A DNA stretch of 64,000 nt from positions 7,278,577 through 7,342,576 of the forward strand of contig VUYV01000004.1 in the NCBI GenBank assembly GCA_008711295.1, written 5' to 3'. The stretch is from Anarhynchus alexandrinus (taxonomy: Eukaryota > Chordata > Aves > Charadriiformes > Charadriidae). The translations under genes were made by a program, and so were the position numbers. Each line of letters opens with the position of its first letter. Position 1 is the first letter of the stretch. The notes under the pieces are model-generated. The model did no database searches. It was not told the origin of the DNA and saw nothing but the letters and a program-made list of their open reading frames with translations. Shown here piece by piece: positions 47,721 through 64,000 of the stretch.

Positions 47721-50700
47721 GAACTGATTTCAGAATTAAAGTTGGAGTGAACTCCGTTTCCAGATGAACTTGAAGAGTGGAAGAGGGAGGAAAATCTAAC
47801 CAGTGACAGACAAGGCATCGACAATCAACATCATTTAGTTTGCAACGACAGGAAAAACCATGGGATGAAGCCAGAGGGAGAGGGAAGAGAGAACTGCAGA
47901 GGATGATTCCATAGAGGTGCCCCTCTAGGAGGAGCAGCGTTAAAGACCGCGTATATCGCACATCCCATTCCACCCACCCTGGCTCAGGCCTGCTTTTCAA
48001 AAAGAGCCCGGTGCAATGGTATGGAGTAGAAGGTGGTTTTTACCTGCATACACAGCTGAATGGAGCCTCAGGGAATTGGGAACAACTTGCTTATCTCTCC
48101 AGCACTGCAGGAAATTTGGCCATTCGAATATTGTCTGAAAGCATTCCATAGGACTGATTTAAACATTCATCCCCCAAAGAAAAGGCATGAAAACCCTGAA
48201 ACATTGAATTTTATCTACTGCTACACTGACCAATGACAGGCTCTCCACAACACGTGCATACAGGAAGGCAAATTGCTCTGAAGAGCTTAACATCTGACCA
48301 CTAATTAGCTCTCCTCAGGACTGTTTTCTAGAAGAGAAAGGGAGTGCTGTTCACGAACAGGTCCCCACCAGCTCCTGGCAGTGCCTGCCACACCTTTTCT
48401 CCTGCCTGCACACCCCTGGAGCCAGCCACACGGCACTCGTCTCTCCATTTCTGACAGCGTGCCAACCATGAAAGGAACGCACCAGAGCAGTGTATCTGTT
48501 TTTTTAACTAAAACGTAGCACTTTGTGTTCTCTACACAGGTCAGACCTCTTCCACTTTTTTCCACCACCCTCTCAATTGGATAGGAAACAGACAGCTGAG
48601 AGGCTCCAAGGACAAAACCCTACCACAGCAAGTTTCCTAATCAGCTTCCAGTCATAAATAATCTTGCATTCTCTACTTGCTATACAAATTGTTAAGAGAG
48701 ATTTACATAAAAATGTATTATTGCTCCGCTGACAATCAGTTTGACATGTGTTGATTTGCTGTCATTCAGCAAATTATGTTGCAAAGTTACTGACTAGAAA
48801 TAATTGCTGTCAATGCTGTACTTGCCTGGAACTTGTTACTAGGACCAGATTGCCATGGAGGCTACTCACCAAAAGGTTTCTTGTAAAAGGCACAAACACC
48901 AGCTCTATAATCACCAAGTGCAACATATAGGTCCTTGAGGAAAGCACAGTTAAGATTTATGGCTAAGGTAATGTCACACATTTACAGAGCAGCACCACAA
49001 ATAACTTGACCATGTGTTTACAGTAATTTTATTTACAAGTTACCACATGACACCTGTAGTACTACAGTTTTTATAACACCATTAGCAGTAAAATAAGTCA
49101 CATCTAAGAAGAGTAGGAGGCAGCAGAGAAAAATGTGCACAGAGAATGCAGAAAAGCTATTCAGTTATAACTGAATGTAGGTATTTTTCTACTGACTTTG
49201 AAAGCAAGGAGGAATATACACGTTGAGAAGAGCAAGTTCTTCAGCCCTGTTATTTCTACAGCATTAAAATGTTTGTGCAGTAATGCTTTAGCCTGATGAA
49301 TACTACACACTAGCAGTCAAATGCAAGTGGTGGGGATATAACTGTCTTATTATCTTGCCCTTTTGAGCACCCAGAAAGGAAAAACAAAGCTTCCTTCTTT
49401 TAAGGGAAAGTTATCCAGGGCTGGTTTATTTGCAGAGCCAATAGCGCAGAATTGCTACTGGGGGGCCAGGAGGGACAGGACACAAGAGTAGAGAGTTCCC
49501 ATGCATCGCATATTGCCTACGTGGTCTTATGTGGTCTCGAGTTAAGCAGTTAGTGAGCAAAACCAGTTGCAGCATTCCACAAGTCTTTTTACAGCGCCGT
49601 GATCTAATAAGGCTGAGCATAGCTTAGCAGAATCCCAAAACCAAGCAGAGAAAAAAAGCCCTTCCGCTGTCTTATAATCCTTGGCTCTAACGATGCTGGT
49701 GTTGAGCCTGGGCCTTTCTCAAGAGGAAAAATGTGGAGGAGCAATTCCGGAGAAACACTCTAGATCTAGATGTATTCTCATGATAAGACTCAGAAGAAAA
49801 TAAGCTTAATGCAGCATCAGATGCAACCTTTCTCTGCTTCAAAGTACAGCAGCAGCTTCCAGAAAGCACACAAGTTTTATACAACACCTTTTTTCCCACC
49901 CCCAGACATCTTTAATAGCCTGGAGCAACTGTCAATGCATACGATCCATGCTAGTGGCAAGTGCTGCAAAGACAATGAAAATAAAAGCTGCACAGTAATA
50001 ATTATTTCCACTACTACTACACACAGGATATATTGCTTTTGGTACAATGCCATTTATTGTCACAAGAAGAAAACCAGTGATTAAGTTGAGCACACATGAA
50101 TTATGCAGACCTTTGCCATGCTGGAACAACAGCATATTTTACTTAGAGAAATGTCACCAAGTCAGCTGTAAAAACAGCTTAATACAGTTCTCCCAAAATA
50201 CCAAACATACGCCCAAAAACAAGTTTATAAATTAAGTTTAGTTACAAAAGAATGCTTAAGAAGTGACTTTTTTTTTTTTCTTTAATCCCCACTCTTTTGT
50301 CTGGAGTGCTGCGCTTATGCTGCATGTGAGAGCAAACACAGAATTGGAACATGTAGCTATAGTGACATCAACAATACTTGTTTAAGTATATGCGAGTGTG
50401 TAAGCTGGCCTGCAAAAGTTTGTGTTCCCTCCATACCTGTGGCTCACCTATTCAAGGAGCCTGCATAAGTATATACACATACAAAAACTAACAAAACCCT
50501 TTTTAAAAACAAAATGCATTAAAAAGTCTAAAATTTAAACTCGAGTCTACGATGTCTCAACTACAAGTTACAATATTTGTGAGTTTTAACACTTCCAGGA
50601 ATATAGAAAGGGGTTTTAGTCAAAATTTCCTCTTAAGTACTAACTATTGAAATTGAAGGTGAACTAGGAGAAAGGCTTGACTAAAAAAAAACTTTCCCCT

Positions 50701-53700
50701 GCATTGTTCAGCTCACTTGTGATGTAATCAGTTCAATGAGTCTCAAGCCAAAATTCTGAATATTCAGCATTTTGCATTTGCAGTTTTAAGGCAGAAAACC
50801 ATCTTTATAACAAGCGATTTAGTCTTGGGTCTAACAACAAAACCCTAAAAGCTGCATCTTAAGTCTTTTAGGAATAGCAAATTTAAAAAATTTCTATGGC
50901 ATTCTCTTACAGCTTTGAGTTTTATTAGTTTTTTTGCTAGAAAAGCCTGATTTTTTAAATAGTTTTCAGACATGCTGAAGCCTGCATCATGGCTAGAGAG
51001 ACTAAAATTTTCCATTGTTATTTCTGGGTTGTGTGTTAAAGGTCAGCATTAAAATCGTACAGTGGCATTAACAGACCACTATCCTGCACAACCCCTTAGT
51101 TGGGGCCATCCCAGTACTGTCACAACCAAAGGCAGGAGAGGAGCTGTGCTGCGCAGGGGCTTGCTCTCCCCAGGGCCACAGCCCTGACCTGCAGCCCAGG
51201 CGTTGGCTGCCTGTGAGCAGTGCCCGGCTCTGTGAAGCACAGCTGTGACTTGGGCTCAGCTTTACACAAGGAAAAAATAAAAAAAGCAAGCAAAAGCTGA
51301 GCTGTGACACTGCAGGTAATCTACCGCCACACAAGAGAAAGAAAAGTAAGAAGAAAGAAGCGAAGTCATCGAGTCAGTCATAGTAGTTGAAGGACTTTGG
51401 AGAAAAATGCCAACACAGACAGCGTAAACCCTGAGGAAGAGAAGCGTTGCTGGAAGACATAACTCAGCAAGATCAAAGGTCAGCCCAGCCCAAGCAGCAA
51501 TGGAAGGAGACATGCAGAAGGAGTTTTTCAGTCGACAGCTAATACAGTTGTGTTGTACAAATTCATGGAAAGACTCACAAGATAAATGAAAGTATTGTTT
51601 AACTTTTTTAACTGGATTTACATCAGTTTAACTAATGGGATCAATAATCTGTTGTTTTGTCATCAGAAAGCTCATGAATCTTATAGAAGAAAGATTTTTG
51701 GAACAACTGGGACTTGTTTAGACTCACTTTGAACAGGAAGACAAAGAGAATAGTAAATTGTCAATAGAAGATGCCCTGAAAAAACAGGCAGAGTTCTGGA
51801 AAACACCTGAAGGAAAGTTATCAGTGAGTAATTTTGAGGGGTTACAGAACAATTCTCATATCTAACTTCCAAGATTAGCCTTCACACAACCACTGCATGA
51901 GTGGGGCCACATTTCTGATAGGGGATGTGAAACCTCTAGCACCTGGCACAGCACCAGGATGTTGTTTTGCAGACTCACCAAAGCCACCTTCGGAACTGGA
52001 GTTCAAGCTCTAAAACTCTTCTGAAGCTAGGTGAAGAGATTCATGTGTGAAGAGAGACACAGAGCATGATACCCATCAACAGAAACGGCATGTATTGATA
52101 TGATGAAGTTTCTACATGCCTCAAATGTTTTTCTTATTTTTTAAGCTTGTCAAGTGTTGCATATATACAATTTAATAGAAAGAATATCTGAAAATGAAAC
52201 ATACACAACAAAGAAGGTGTCATCTTTGGTCTGCAGAGAAAGTCCTGGGGTCAGAGCTCCACAAAGCTTGATGCCATCAAACCTACACTAGTATCTCTTC
52301 AAGTAAACATGGCTCGTACTCAAGAGTAGCAGTTCCTCACAAGCCTTCACAAGTATTTGAGTGCACCATCTCCCCCAGTGCAGGCAGCTCAGCTCCCAGA
52401 GCAGTCAGGGGCTCTCACTGAAACAGGCCAGCCCACACGAACCACAAGCCCACACCCAGACCCAAGGGCCATTGTCACAGCCTTTGACTCCAAAAGTCTC
52501 AGAACACCCATTATACTTGAAGCTTACAGATTGAAAGGATCACTGTCCAATTCTGGTGAAATACAGGAAATATGCATGATATTTCAAACTAACACTACTT
52601 AAATGAGGATTACAAGAGTGTTAAGTCAATCAGTAGCTTGTCAAAGCCTCCACTGAGACAAGCTGCAGCGTAGTTACATCTTGAAGTACCTCGCTGAAGT
52701 ACATGCTATTGTGAACACAGCCTTCTGCTAGAGGGAGCAAAGAAAGCAAGAGGCAGCTATAGTCAACGAAAAAGTAAGAACACACATAAACCTATCTGTG
52801 GCAAAATTGACATTCTGTAATATTCTGGGGAAAAAATTACATCATCTGCTGTGAAAGCCAAAGAGGGGATGGAGAGATGAGTTTTAACAAGCCAATTCTT
52901 GGAGTTGTTACAGAGCTGTCAGTTACAGCTAAGCTCTCTTTACTTTCAGGTCACATTTTCTGTGTTTTTATATTAATTAGAGAAGTTTCTAGCAGCCATT
53001 ATCCAACTACGCCTTTTAAGAGTTCAGTTCTTTGGCACAGTCTGATTTTGGGCTGAAAAAAAAAAAATAATTAAAAGCCTATTACAGTGATGTAAGTTTA
53101 CCTGCACTGCTCCCAGAAATCACATGTTTCAAACCCCTGGCCTGAGAAGAACCTTTTTGTAGTAAAATGAAAACATTTGGCCTCTAAGGATTGCTCAAGT
53201 AATTATTTTCAAGATTTCACGGGAGCAGGTCGATAGCTATATGAATATCAATATAAAGAGTGTCAAAAAGGCCTGTGAATCATCAGATGCACTGCAATCT
53301 ATTTGCATTACTCTGTGCTCAACAGTTCAAAACACTGATGGTTTCATAACTTTCTTGCACCAAAGATAAAACATTTCTGCCTGTCTATAAAGAAACTTCC
53401 CCTGTGTTTTTTTGGATGGTTTCCCTAATTAAATTTCAAGCTGGTATAATCCTACAGTAGAAGCAGCACACTTGAGTATTTACAAATATTAAATGTAGGC
53501 TACTCACTACTGCAGTGTTCAAGTGACAATCATTTCTTAGATAAGCTAATGTAATACACATCCGTCTACTTCTGGTTTATAAAACAGCAGTTCATTTTAA
53601 AGCAAAATTCCAGTCATTCTATATATGCACAGTACTATGCTGATTTGGTAATACAGGGACACAATTTAATGATTTTCTTTGCATTTGTTTTTACAAGATT

Positions 53701-53879
53701 CAGATGCCAAAAACAAAACAGAACATTAAGTTACCTGATTTAAAAAAGAAAATCACATACGTTTACAACATCAAAAGAATAAGACGAAATATAAACCTTT
53801 GCTACTTACAATTGATCTATACAGATTAACCAAATCACAAATCTGTCACAATATAAACGTTTAATTGTTACAATGAATA

Positions 53880-56800
53880 AGAACATACAGAAAATGATTT
53901 ATTTTTTTTATAAAATCTTCCTTTGCTTTTTTATTTTAAACTTACCATTAACTAAATTAGCTATGCAGGACTTGTGGGGTACATGACTAAGAAGGCACCA
54001 ACAGTACAAAGCAAAGACAAAGCAGTTTGAGTATTTTAAGAGTGCTCTACACTGATACAACACAAGAAAAGGCAACAATAGTAAGTAAACCAGCTGCAAC
54101 CTTTAGAAATTTGTTCTAGATTTACAAAGGTAGTCCGACTTTTACATTTCCTCCAATGTTTCACTTAGTTTGATCACAGCACATGCTACAAAAACCATTG
54201 TAAGCTTCACTTTACTAATGTGCACTTTTCACTAATTTAGTGTCTTGATTTCAATTGTTAACTAAACCATTTTGAACCACAAATGTATTTAAAACTTAGT
54301 AAAAGGATTGATTGGACTTTTTTGTTTAAACCACTGCATTTACAAAAATATTTCCCCTAAAATCTGGGATTGCTTGAAGACATCGCTGTACAAATATAAA
54401 AGTACTATGCAAGGGACCAAATTCATGAGTATATGGTGGGTATGTATAGACCTATATTTATACCATATCACTGTGCTGTAACAACACAATAAATTTATCA
54501 ATAACCAAGGACTATATAAACTACACTAACATAAGCAAATATATATTAATAAAGTTTAAATCTATAGTACAGTTGCTCAGCAAACAACTTCGACATGGTA
54601 TAAATATATCGTAGCATATTACAGTGGGCAGCAACAACAAGTTTTTCTTTTTCTCATTCTGTAAGGAAAACCACGCTCAACTCCTCGGGTTTCATTTGGC
54701 CACTGCCGAGTGATGTCATCACTGCTACTCCTGACAGTTCCCAGTGCACCACACCAGCCCACGTGCTGCGGTGAACACTTCAGATTTGATATAACATGCG
54801 ATATTGATGAGGAAGAGTCTGGCGACAGTCAGGACAGCAGAGTAAGATGCTTATTTGCCAAAGCATCCATGAGAATTTTATGTTTGCATATTTTTCTTCA
54901 GCTGTAAGGTTGGAATGTTTTTGACAGTGAACTGTTTACATTCCTCATTCCCAAAACATCTTTACCATGAAATATGCATGTTACTTTGATTAAGAGTTGC
55001 TGTTCTCTGCTCTAAAATATAAAAACTACATAAAGAAGAAAAAAAAAATCAATGTAAAATGATGAAATAACTGACCTAACACAGTGTTGTTATAGGCACC
55101 TTCTTTTAAAGTATTTTCAAAATCTGACAAAAAAAAAAATCATACTTCTGCATTTGACGCATCAACTAATTCAACCCAACAATGTTTACTGAATTCAGTA
55201 AAAGATTGATGATGTGGTTACTGATACTGATGGATGCCAATTATATTCAGCAATAGCTAAGGAAGAAAGCCCGAAAGCACCAGATGTTAGGTAAAGCAAA
55301 CCCTCGGCTTCTCACTGGGAAGGACAGAATGCAAGGGTAAGTCCACACCACCCCAGAAATCCAAAATTAAAGAAAGTATTAAAAAAGGAACAGGGAAAGA
55401 GAAGGGTGAAGTAAGCTGCCAAACTTCTTCCTTAATAAATTAAAACTGAGGTGTTACAAACTAATTTCAGTAACAGTCATCTTTCCAACCATGCCAAAAA
55501 TGATTCCTGTAGTGATGATCATACAAGTAGCAGAGATCCTAGAAATATTTCAACTTCTCAAAACTGAGTGAGAAAAGCATTTTGGTAAAGATGCGTAGAA
55601 ATGTCAAGAGAAATTTCTACACTAGTATCAACAGTCAAGTGCATATTTCTATAGAAATGTTTTTAGCATAGGTTCCATACCACAATCCAATGATCACTTG
55701 TGCAGTGTCCTGACAATGCTCCTAATATGTTTCCCGCAACAGAGATTTATGTACCACAGGAAGTTCCTAATAGAAAATGCCCTTTAATGATGAACCCTTG
55801 CTTATTAAAAATTAGTTTTGGCAGACTAACACTTAAACTATAGGAAAAAGAAAATTTTGAAATGGAATCTTGTAAGCACCCTTATCTATAGAAGTCTAAG
55901 TTAATGGCTTTCTAGGTTTCTTTGAAGAGCAGAATAAATGGTATGAGGAAGCCTGGAGTTATTAACCAGCAAGCATCCATATATACTACAGTAGCAACTG
56001 AACCTGATTTCCATTCAAACACATTACCGAAGAGGAAACCAAAAACTAATTCTTAATGTTAATGTGAAGATATAAGATTTAAATTTATTTCCAGGAATTA
56101 CAAGTGCATTTTGTTCATATTAGCAAGCAGTCTTTATACATCCATTCTTCACTGCTGCCAAAATAAAATGAGAAAAAGACAGCAGAGATATGAAAAGCTA
56201 AAAATAGAACTATTTTTCCTAAGTTATTTGTTGAATAGCATTTCAGTTGAACACAACTCAGAGGTAACAATAGATTATTCTTTTTTCTCAATCATAGGCA
56301 TGTGGCACTTAGACAATCATCTTTGCACAGAAAGCTTTAACAGTCATGCGAGGGCACAGTAATTATTTTAAACAAGGCAAATTTCTCACCACAGAGAGCA
56401 GTGGGGAAAGAAAAGGAGGCACTGCACTGGAACATAACACCTAGTAAACTCCACATTATACAATTTCAGTAACAAATACTTGAAAAGATCATTAAAAGGT
56501 ATACAATTTTAAACATTATTTAGTGCTAGCTTTGTTTGGTTGTCCTAACTCAGCATTATCAGAAAAGTTTGATAGTACTTGACAACAGAACAGTACTTCA
56601 TGTCACGAGCTCATGGAGGCTTGATTACAAATCACCATAGTGTAGGTTGCAAGAAATGAACTTGAGATGCTGACATGCTGTAGGAGCAAAAGTAAAATCA
56701 AACTTTCTCATTTAAAGATGCAGTGTTCCTCTCTGCAAGAATTCTGAACGTCAGTGATTAGATTCAAATGTAAAAACTATCAATCCTCATTTGAAGCATT

Positions 56801-57784
56801 TCATTGGTATGCAGTATGTAGACTGAGTTTATTAACTTCATATTTTGGTTTCTCGCTTGCCACCACATATGGATGCCTTCCACAGAGAAAAGCATTCACC
56901 GTTAGGTCATCGTGCCATTATGTTCTTTGTTAATCTTCCACCACACGGTGAGCAAATATAAGTTGGCGAGCTGCTGCTCATTCTCTTTGCACAAGTCTTA
57001 TAAACACTACTACATGGTATGAACTTTGGAAGTACTATGCCTCCAACATGGTTAAACTTTAAATGATCTCTTTTAGAAAAGGCGGGGAGAAAAAGGTACT
57101 AATTTTGTCAATACATGGAAAAAATGTTTCTTAGGTGAATTCAATTAAGTTGGGTTCCTATGTGGCTCTTACACTGTATAGAATACCTGTATGTACAGCA
57201 CAGGACACCCAAACAAGTGCATAAGCAAGATTAACATGAACACGACTTATGCGGTAATCCATAGCATAATGGTATAAAATCCGTTGGATGCTAACCATTT
57301 CTATTTAAAAAGGAAGTGCAAAAAAAATCTGGGATGTCACTGACTTAAAGTGCCCTGAATAGTAGCTTTTCTAAAAAAAATGCCAGCGACTTCAGTAAAG
57401 TCAGAAAAACATAGTTCATGGTGTAAACTTCTTACAGGTTAATGAATTATCTTCTTGGATATTGATCCAGGAGTGAAAGGAACCACTGCATCTTTCAAAC
57501 CAGAAAGCAAGCAGTTAAAATACGGCCAGCAGTAGGTGCACTTACAGTACAGTACTGCAACAGGTCAACAATGGGCATTACGCATAGGAGTGTCAATTAC
57601 AATTCTTCAGGCTTAAAAGATTCATTGAAAGCATGAAAAGCCAAAACTACCAGGAACTGCCCTCCTGAATGGCTCAAAGGAGTTAGTGGATAAGCTGAGA
57701 GAGGCCACAAGACATGACCAACAATAAAGAACTGGGAAGAGGAACAGCAACGTTTGAGCATGCCCAGTCCTTTAAGTCCTTGTC
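53880..57784 (-). other. MAPK1: MAPK1 exon 9, 3' UTR only
   Basis: The acceptor is CTCTTTTTTGTAG, then the exon starts GACAAGGACTTAAAGGACTG and continues with a TTCCCAGTTCTT block. This closely parallels the start of the last human MAPK1 exon as I recall it. The whole exon is non-coding because the stop codon lies in exon 8. Its 5' edge is confident and its 3' edge is not. Confidence 0.7.
53898..53903 (-). terminator. MAPK1: Probable MAPK1 poly(A) signal
   Basis: AATAAA on the minus strand, with a second AATAAA 32 nt upstream (53930–53935). Downstream sequence is U- and GU-rich (TTGTGACAGATTTGTG). Other AATAAA copies (near 56,085 and 56,828) could make shorter UTRs, and a more distal one near 49,028 could make a longer UTR. 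Confidence 0.45.
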
Positions 57785-57937
57785 CTACAAAAAAGAGCAG
57801 AGACATATTTCAGTGCAGAAAGTATTAACATCACCTTTTAAAACAAGCATACTTTCCTATTTCTATGCTTTATGTACACTATGTTTAGCATAGACAGCAG
57901 TACCAATATACATTAAAAAAAAAAAAAAGGCCAGAAA

Positions 57938-58014
57938 CAGTGAATATCAGTACATTATATTTTAAATTAAAATTTTGAATCTTCAAAAGATTAGGAAGAT
58001 TAATCATAACTAAT
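57938..58014. repeat. 77-bp direct repeat, copy A
   Basis: This copy matches copy B (59599–59675) with about 8 differences by eye. The shared core is AATCTTCAAAAGATTAG, and it ends CATAACTAAT. Confidence 0.85.
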
Positions 58015-59242
58015 GAGTGAAGAACATTATTTGATTACCTAAAGAATCTGTTATTTTCACATTGCTTTTCAATTCCAATAACTACAGCCAAGGGGGAGGT
58101 TTTGAATCTCAAGAAACAAACACACTGAGAAGAGTTAGCTGATAAAGTACGGGGGGTGGAGGGTGTCAGGGGAGCAGCAGTGCACAGAAAGAGACCATTA
58201 CTGTCCATTTTAAGACAACTCCTGGGGGCTGGCCTTCACTAGGACGTCAACTACTTCTGTTTAAACCGCTGTGATGTGGAATAGCTAATAATTCTAACCA
58301 CAAATGACTAGGACAAATTACCAGCTATCATTACCAAGCTGAGTACAACATTTAAATTTCAGTATCGTGTCAGCCAAATCAACTCTTCTGAGTAGCATTT
58401 AACAGTAAGATTTTTAGCAAACCAGAAATTTCCGTTAGCACCGGATCACTGATATCTTTATCCCTAATCCCTTTATCCCTTAATCCCTACTACAACCTAG
58501 GTCTGGGCAAAGAGGCAAGCAGGAGAGATCATAAACTACGATTTACCACAGTGTTGGCTACTTGCTCTCCCTTCCTTGATACTACGGCTTATTAGCAATG
58601 GGTTTCATCTTACTCCTAAAATTTATGTCATTTTCTTCCAGAAAGTATACATGAACTGCTAGTGCCTCTTGTAGAGAACTAGCTTTAGAAAACGCGGACG
58701 GGAAATAAGCACCACACATGTTACGGTGTCACAGGTCTAATTCTATTGGCAATGCCCAACTAATAAGAGCCAGATGTATGAACCTCAGATTTACCTAACT
58801 TTTAATTATTAAAATAGTTTCAAATGTTAGCTAGTAAGCTTAAAGAAACAAAATACAGTATTTCTGAAGATCAAAATGACTTCATTTGTGAACTTCTATA
58901 CATTTGAATACGCAAACCAGTGGCAACAGAAGTTACCCTACTTAAGTAAAAACTGTATTTTCAAAAGTTTCCTCCACTTTTTTCCCCCTTTTTTTTCTTT
59001 CTTTCATGGATTTCTTGCAGTGAGGAAGTTCACTGGCTCAAAACTTAACCTTTCTGCTGGAACCGCCAACAAACAATGGTGATTGTAGAATGCTACTGTT
59101 GACAGAGAACAGCAAAGGAACTACTTTTCAGACCGTAAAACAAGCAATCTAGATAAGGCTCTTTGGTTTGTTTTTCTTTTCCAGTCACAAAACTTTGATA
59201 CTTTAAACTACAAGTATCACTGAAGTTTCACAAGAGTAGATC

Positions 59243-59451
59243 TAAGGAAGAAGTTTTTTATGCTGAGGGTGGTGAGACACTGGCCCAGGTTGCCCAGAGA
59301 TGCCCCATCCCTGGAAACATTCCAGGTGAGGTTGGACGGGGCTCTGAGCAACCTGGTTAAGAATGTCCCGGCCCATGGCAGGGGGGCTGGACTAGATGGC
59401 CTTTAACAGTCCCTTCTAACCCAAACCATTCAGTGATTCTATCATTCTAAG
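59243..59451 (+). mobile_element. CR1 LINE 3' tail
   Basis: About 210 nt includes GGTGGTGAGACACTGGCCCA, CCAGGTTGCCCAGAG, the CCCATCCCTGGAAAC block, GGTTGGACGGGGCTCTGAGC and a terminal GATTCTATCATTCT. It is the best-preserved CR1 tail in the window, sense plus and antisense to MAPK1. It has no reverse transcriptase sequence and is an ordinary 5'-truncated insertion. Confidence 0.92.
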
Positions 59452-59598
59452 TATTATAAAAATTATTCAATTCAGTATTTGACCAATTTTGCATGAAACT
59501 ACTGAGACTTGCAAGCCTCATGGTGTATAAAGACCAGTTAAGTTCATTGATTAAAAAAACCAAAACAAACAAAAAAACCACCACCAAAAAGAGTCAGA

Positions 59599-59675
59599 CA
59601 GTCAGTATCAGTACATTACATTTTAAATTATAATTTTAAATCTTCAAAAGATTAGCAATATTAGTCATAACTAAT
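59599..59675. repeat. 77-bp direct repeat, copy B
   Basis: Same orientation as copy A, 1.66 kb away. It is AT-rich and of no family I recognise. Both copies sit in MAPK1 intron 8, on either side of a CR1 insertion. Confidence 0.85.
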
Positions 59676-60222
59676 TTATGAATATTTAGATACCTATTCT
59701 TATTTACTTACACTATTTCAGAGGTACTTAAAACTGAAGTTAAATCACACTGAAGCTTCATGGTCCCCCCCCGCCCTTTAAAATAATTTAAGGGATTTCT
59801 CCTCTGTATATTACATTTAAGGAAGAATTTTTTTTAAAAGCATTTGAAGCCATATGACAAAATAGTCTGTAACATATGAAGAACATTGCCCCCTTAAAAT
59901 GTTTTTTGAATAAAATTTGCATTTCAAAGTGTTACCATAGCTCTTATTCTGAGAAGCACTATTTAAATGTAATTCTTATTCATTAAACGTAACCTAAAAA
60001 CTAGGCAAACATCTCAGGCAATTGCCTGGATTCCCAAACTGTTTCTTCAAAAACAGAATAGGACTGAGGTCAAACACATAAGCGTAAAGCTGTCCTTTAA
60101 CAGCTAGTTATCGTATCAATAGAAAAGGTAAGTTCTACATTTCACCAGTGGTAAAAAAATTCCAAAATTCTTCCCCCCTGCCCAAGCAGTTTCCTATTGC
60201 TGTGACTTTACCTATGCACAAT

Positions 60223-64000
<3,778 letters not shown>

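Larger units (their letters stand above)
32901..53879. other. Intergenic region between MAPK1 3' end and YPEL1 promoter
   Basis: About 21 kb with no exon, tRNA, snoRNA or miRNA that I recognise on either strand. Open frames are all around 110 codons or less and random in composition, apart from low-complexity runs. Identifiable items are homopolymer tracts, a tandem repeat, a strong hairpin, a CTCF-like motif, an (ATT)n run and one CR1 fragment. An unspliced or spliced non-coding RNA starting from the CpG island cannot be excluded. Confidence 0.6.
57785..60211 (-). other. MAPK1: MAPK1 intron 8 (within the 3' UTR)
   Basis: This GT–AG intron of about 2.4 kb lies entirely after the stop codon. 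It contains a CR1 tail and two copies of a 77-bp segment, described separately, and a short TTATCCC/TAATCCC tandem repeat near 58,456–58,489. Confidence 0.8.

Noticed and set aside
47512..48000. 162-codon minus-strand open frame
   Set aside because: It includes a Phe/Ser run from an A-rich tract and shows no domain or splice context.
48305..48568. 87-codon minus-strand open frame with a protein-like texture
   Set aside because: No family recognised and no flanking exons consistent with a gene. Length is within chance expectation.

Overview
The window is vertebrate nuclear DNA, almost certainly from a bird. It has multi-exon genes with canonical splice sites, truncated CR1-type LINE tails, an avian-style solo ERV LTR and a GC-rich CpG-island promoter. 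Two conserved genes can be identified residue by residue, both on the minus strand: YPEL1, complete coding region, and MAPK1 (ERK2), the last coding exons only. This YPEL1–MAPK1 tandem order matches the order I recall for human chromosome 22q11 and chicken chromosome 15.

Layout. 1–9,329: no gene recognised. The first ~5.8 kb is GC-rich, with a small minisatellite and two stretches that look like candidate conserved non-coding DNA. 9,330–~32,800: the YPEL1 transcription unit. It runs from a CpG-island promoter (about 30.9–32.9 kb), through a non-coding first exon I could not place, to four coding exons (28,124–28,008; 16,429–16,386; 14,867–14,759; 13,793–13,704), then a 4.4-kb 3' UTR ending at a good poly(A) signal at 9,350–9,355. 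The four exons join in frame to exactly 119 codons plus stop. Its largest intron contains a solo LTR, a CR1 tail and several hairpins. ~32,900–53,880: a 21-kb intergenic interval with no supportable gene, holding a 14-bp-stem hairpin, homopolymer tracts, a CTCF-like motif and a CR1 fragment. 53,880–64,000: the 3' part of MAPK1: a 3'-UTR-only last exon, the stop-codon exon, two complete coding exons and the last 31 nt of another that runs off the window edge.

The two genes are independent transcription units. YPEL1 encodes a small zinc-binding Yippee protein. MAPK1 encodes the ERK2 kinase, and only its C-lobe from residue 232 (human numbering) is present here. Most other open frames are short or lie in GC-rich or low-complexity DNA, and they do not look like genes.

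I found no novel multi-gene system. The most useful observations are a GC–AG (non-GT) donor in YPEL1, an ERVL-like solo LTR with a perfect 5-bp target-site duplication, a palindromic TATA/MEF2 element and a full CRE in the YPEL1 CpG island, several strong hairpins, a 77-bp duplication inside MAPK1 intron 8, and four places with ambiguous bases, one flanked by a suspicious duplication.
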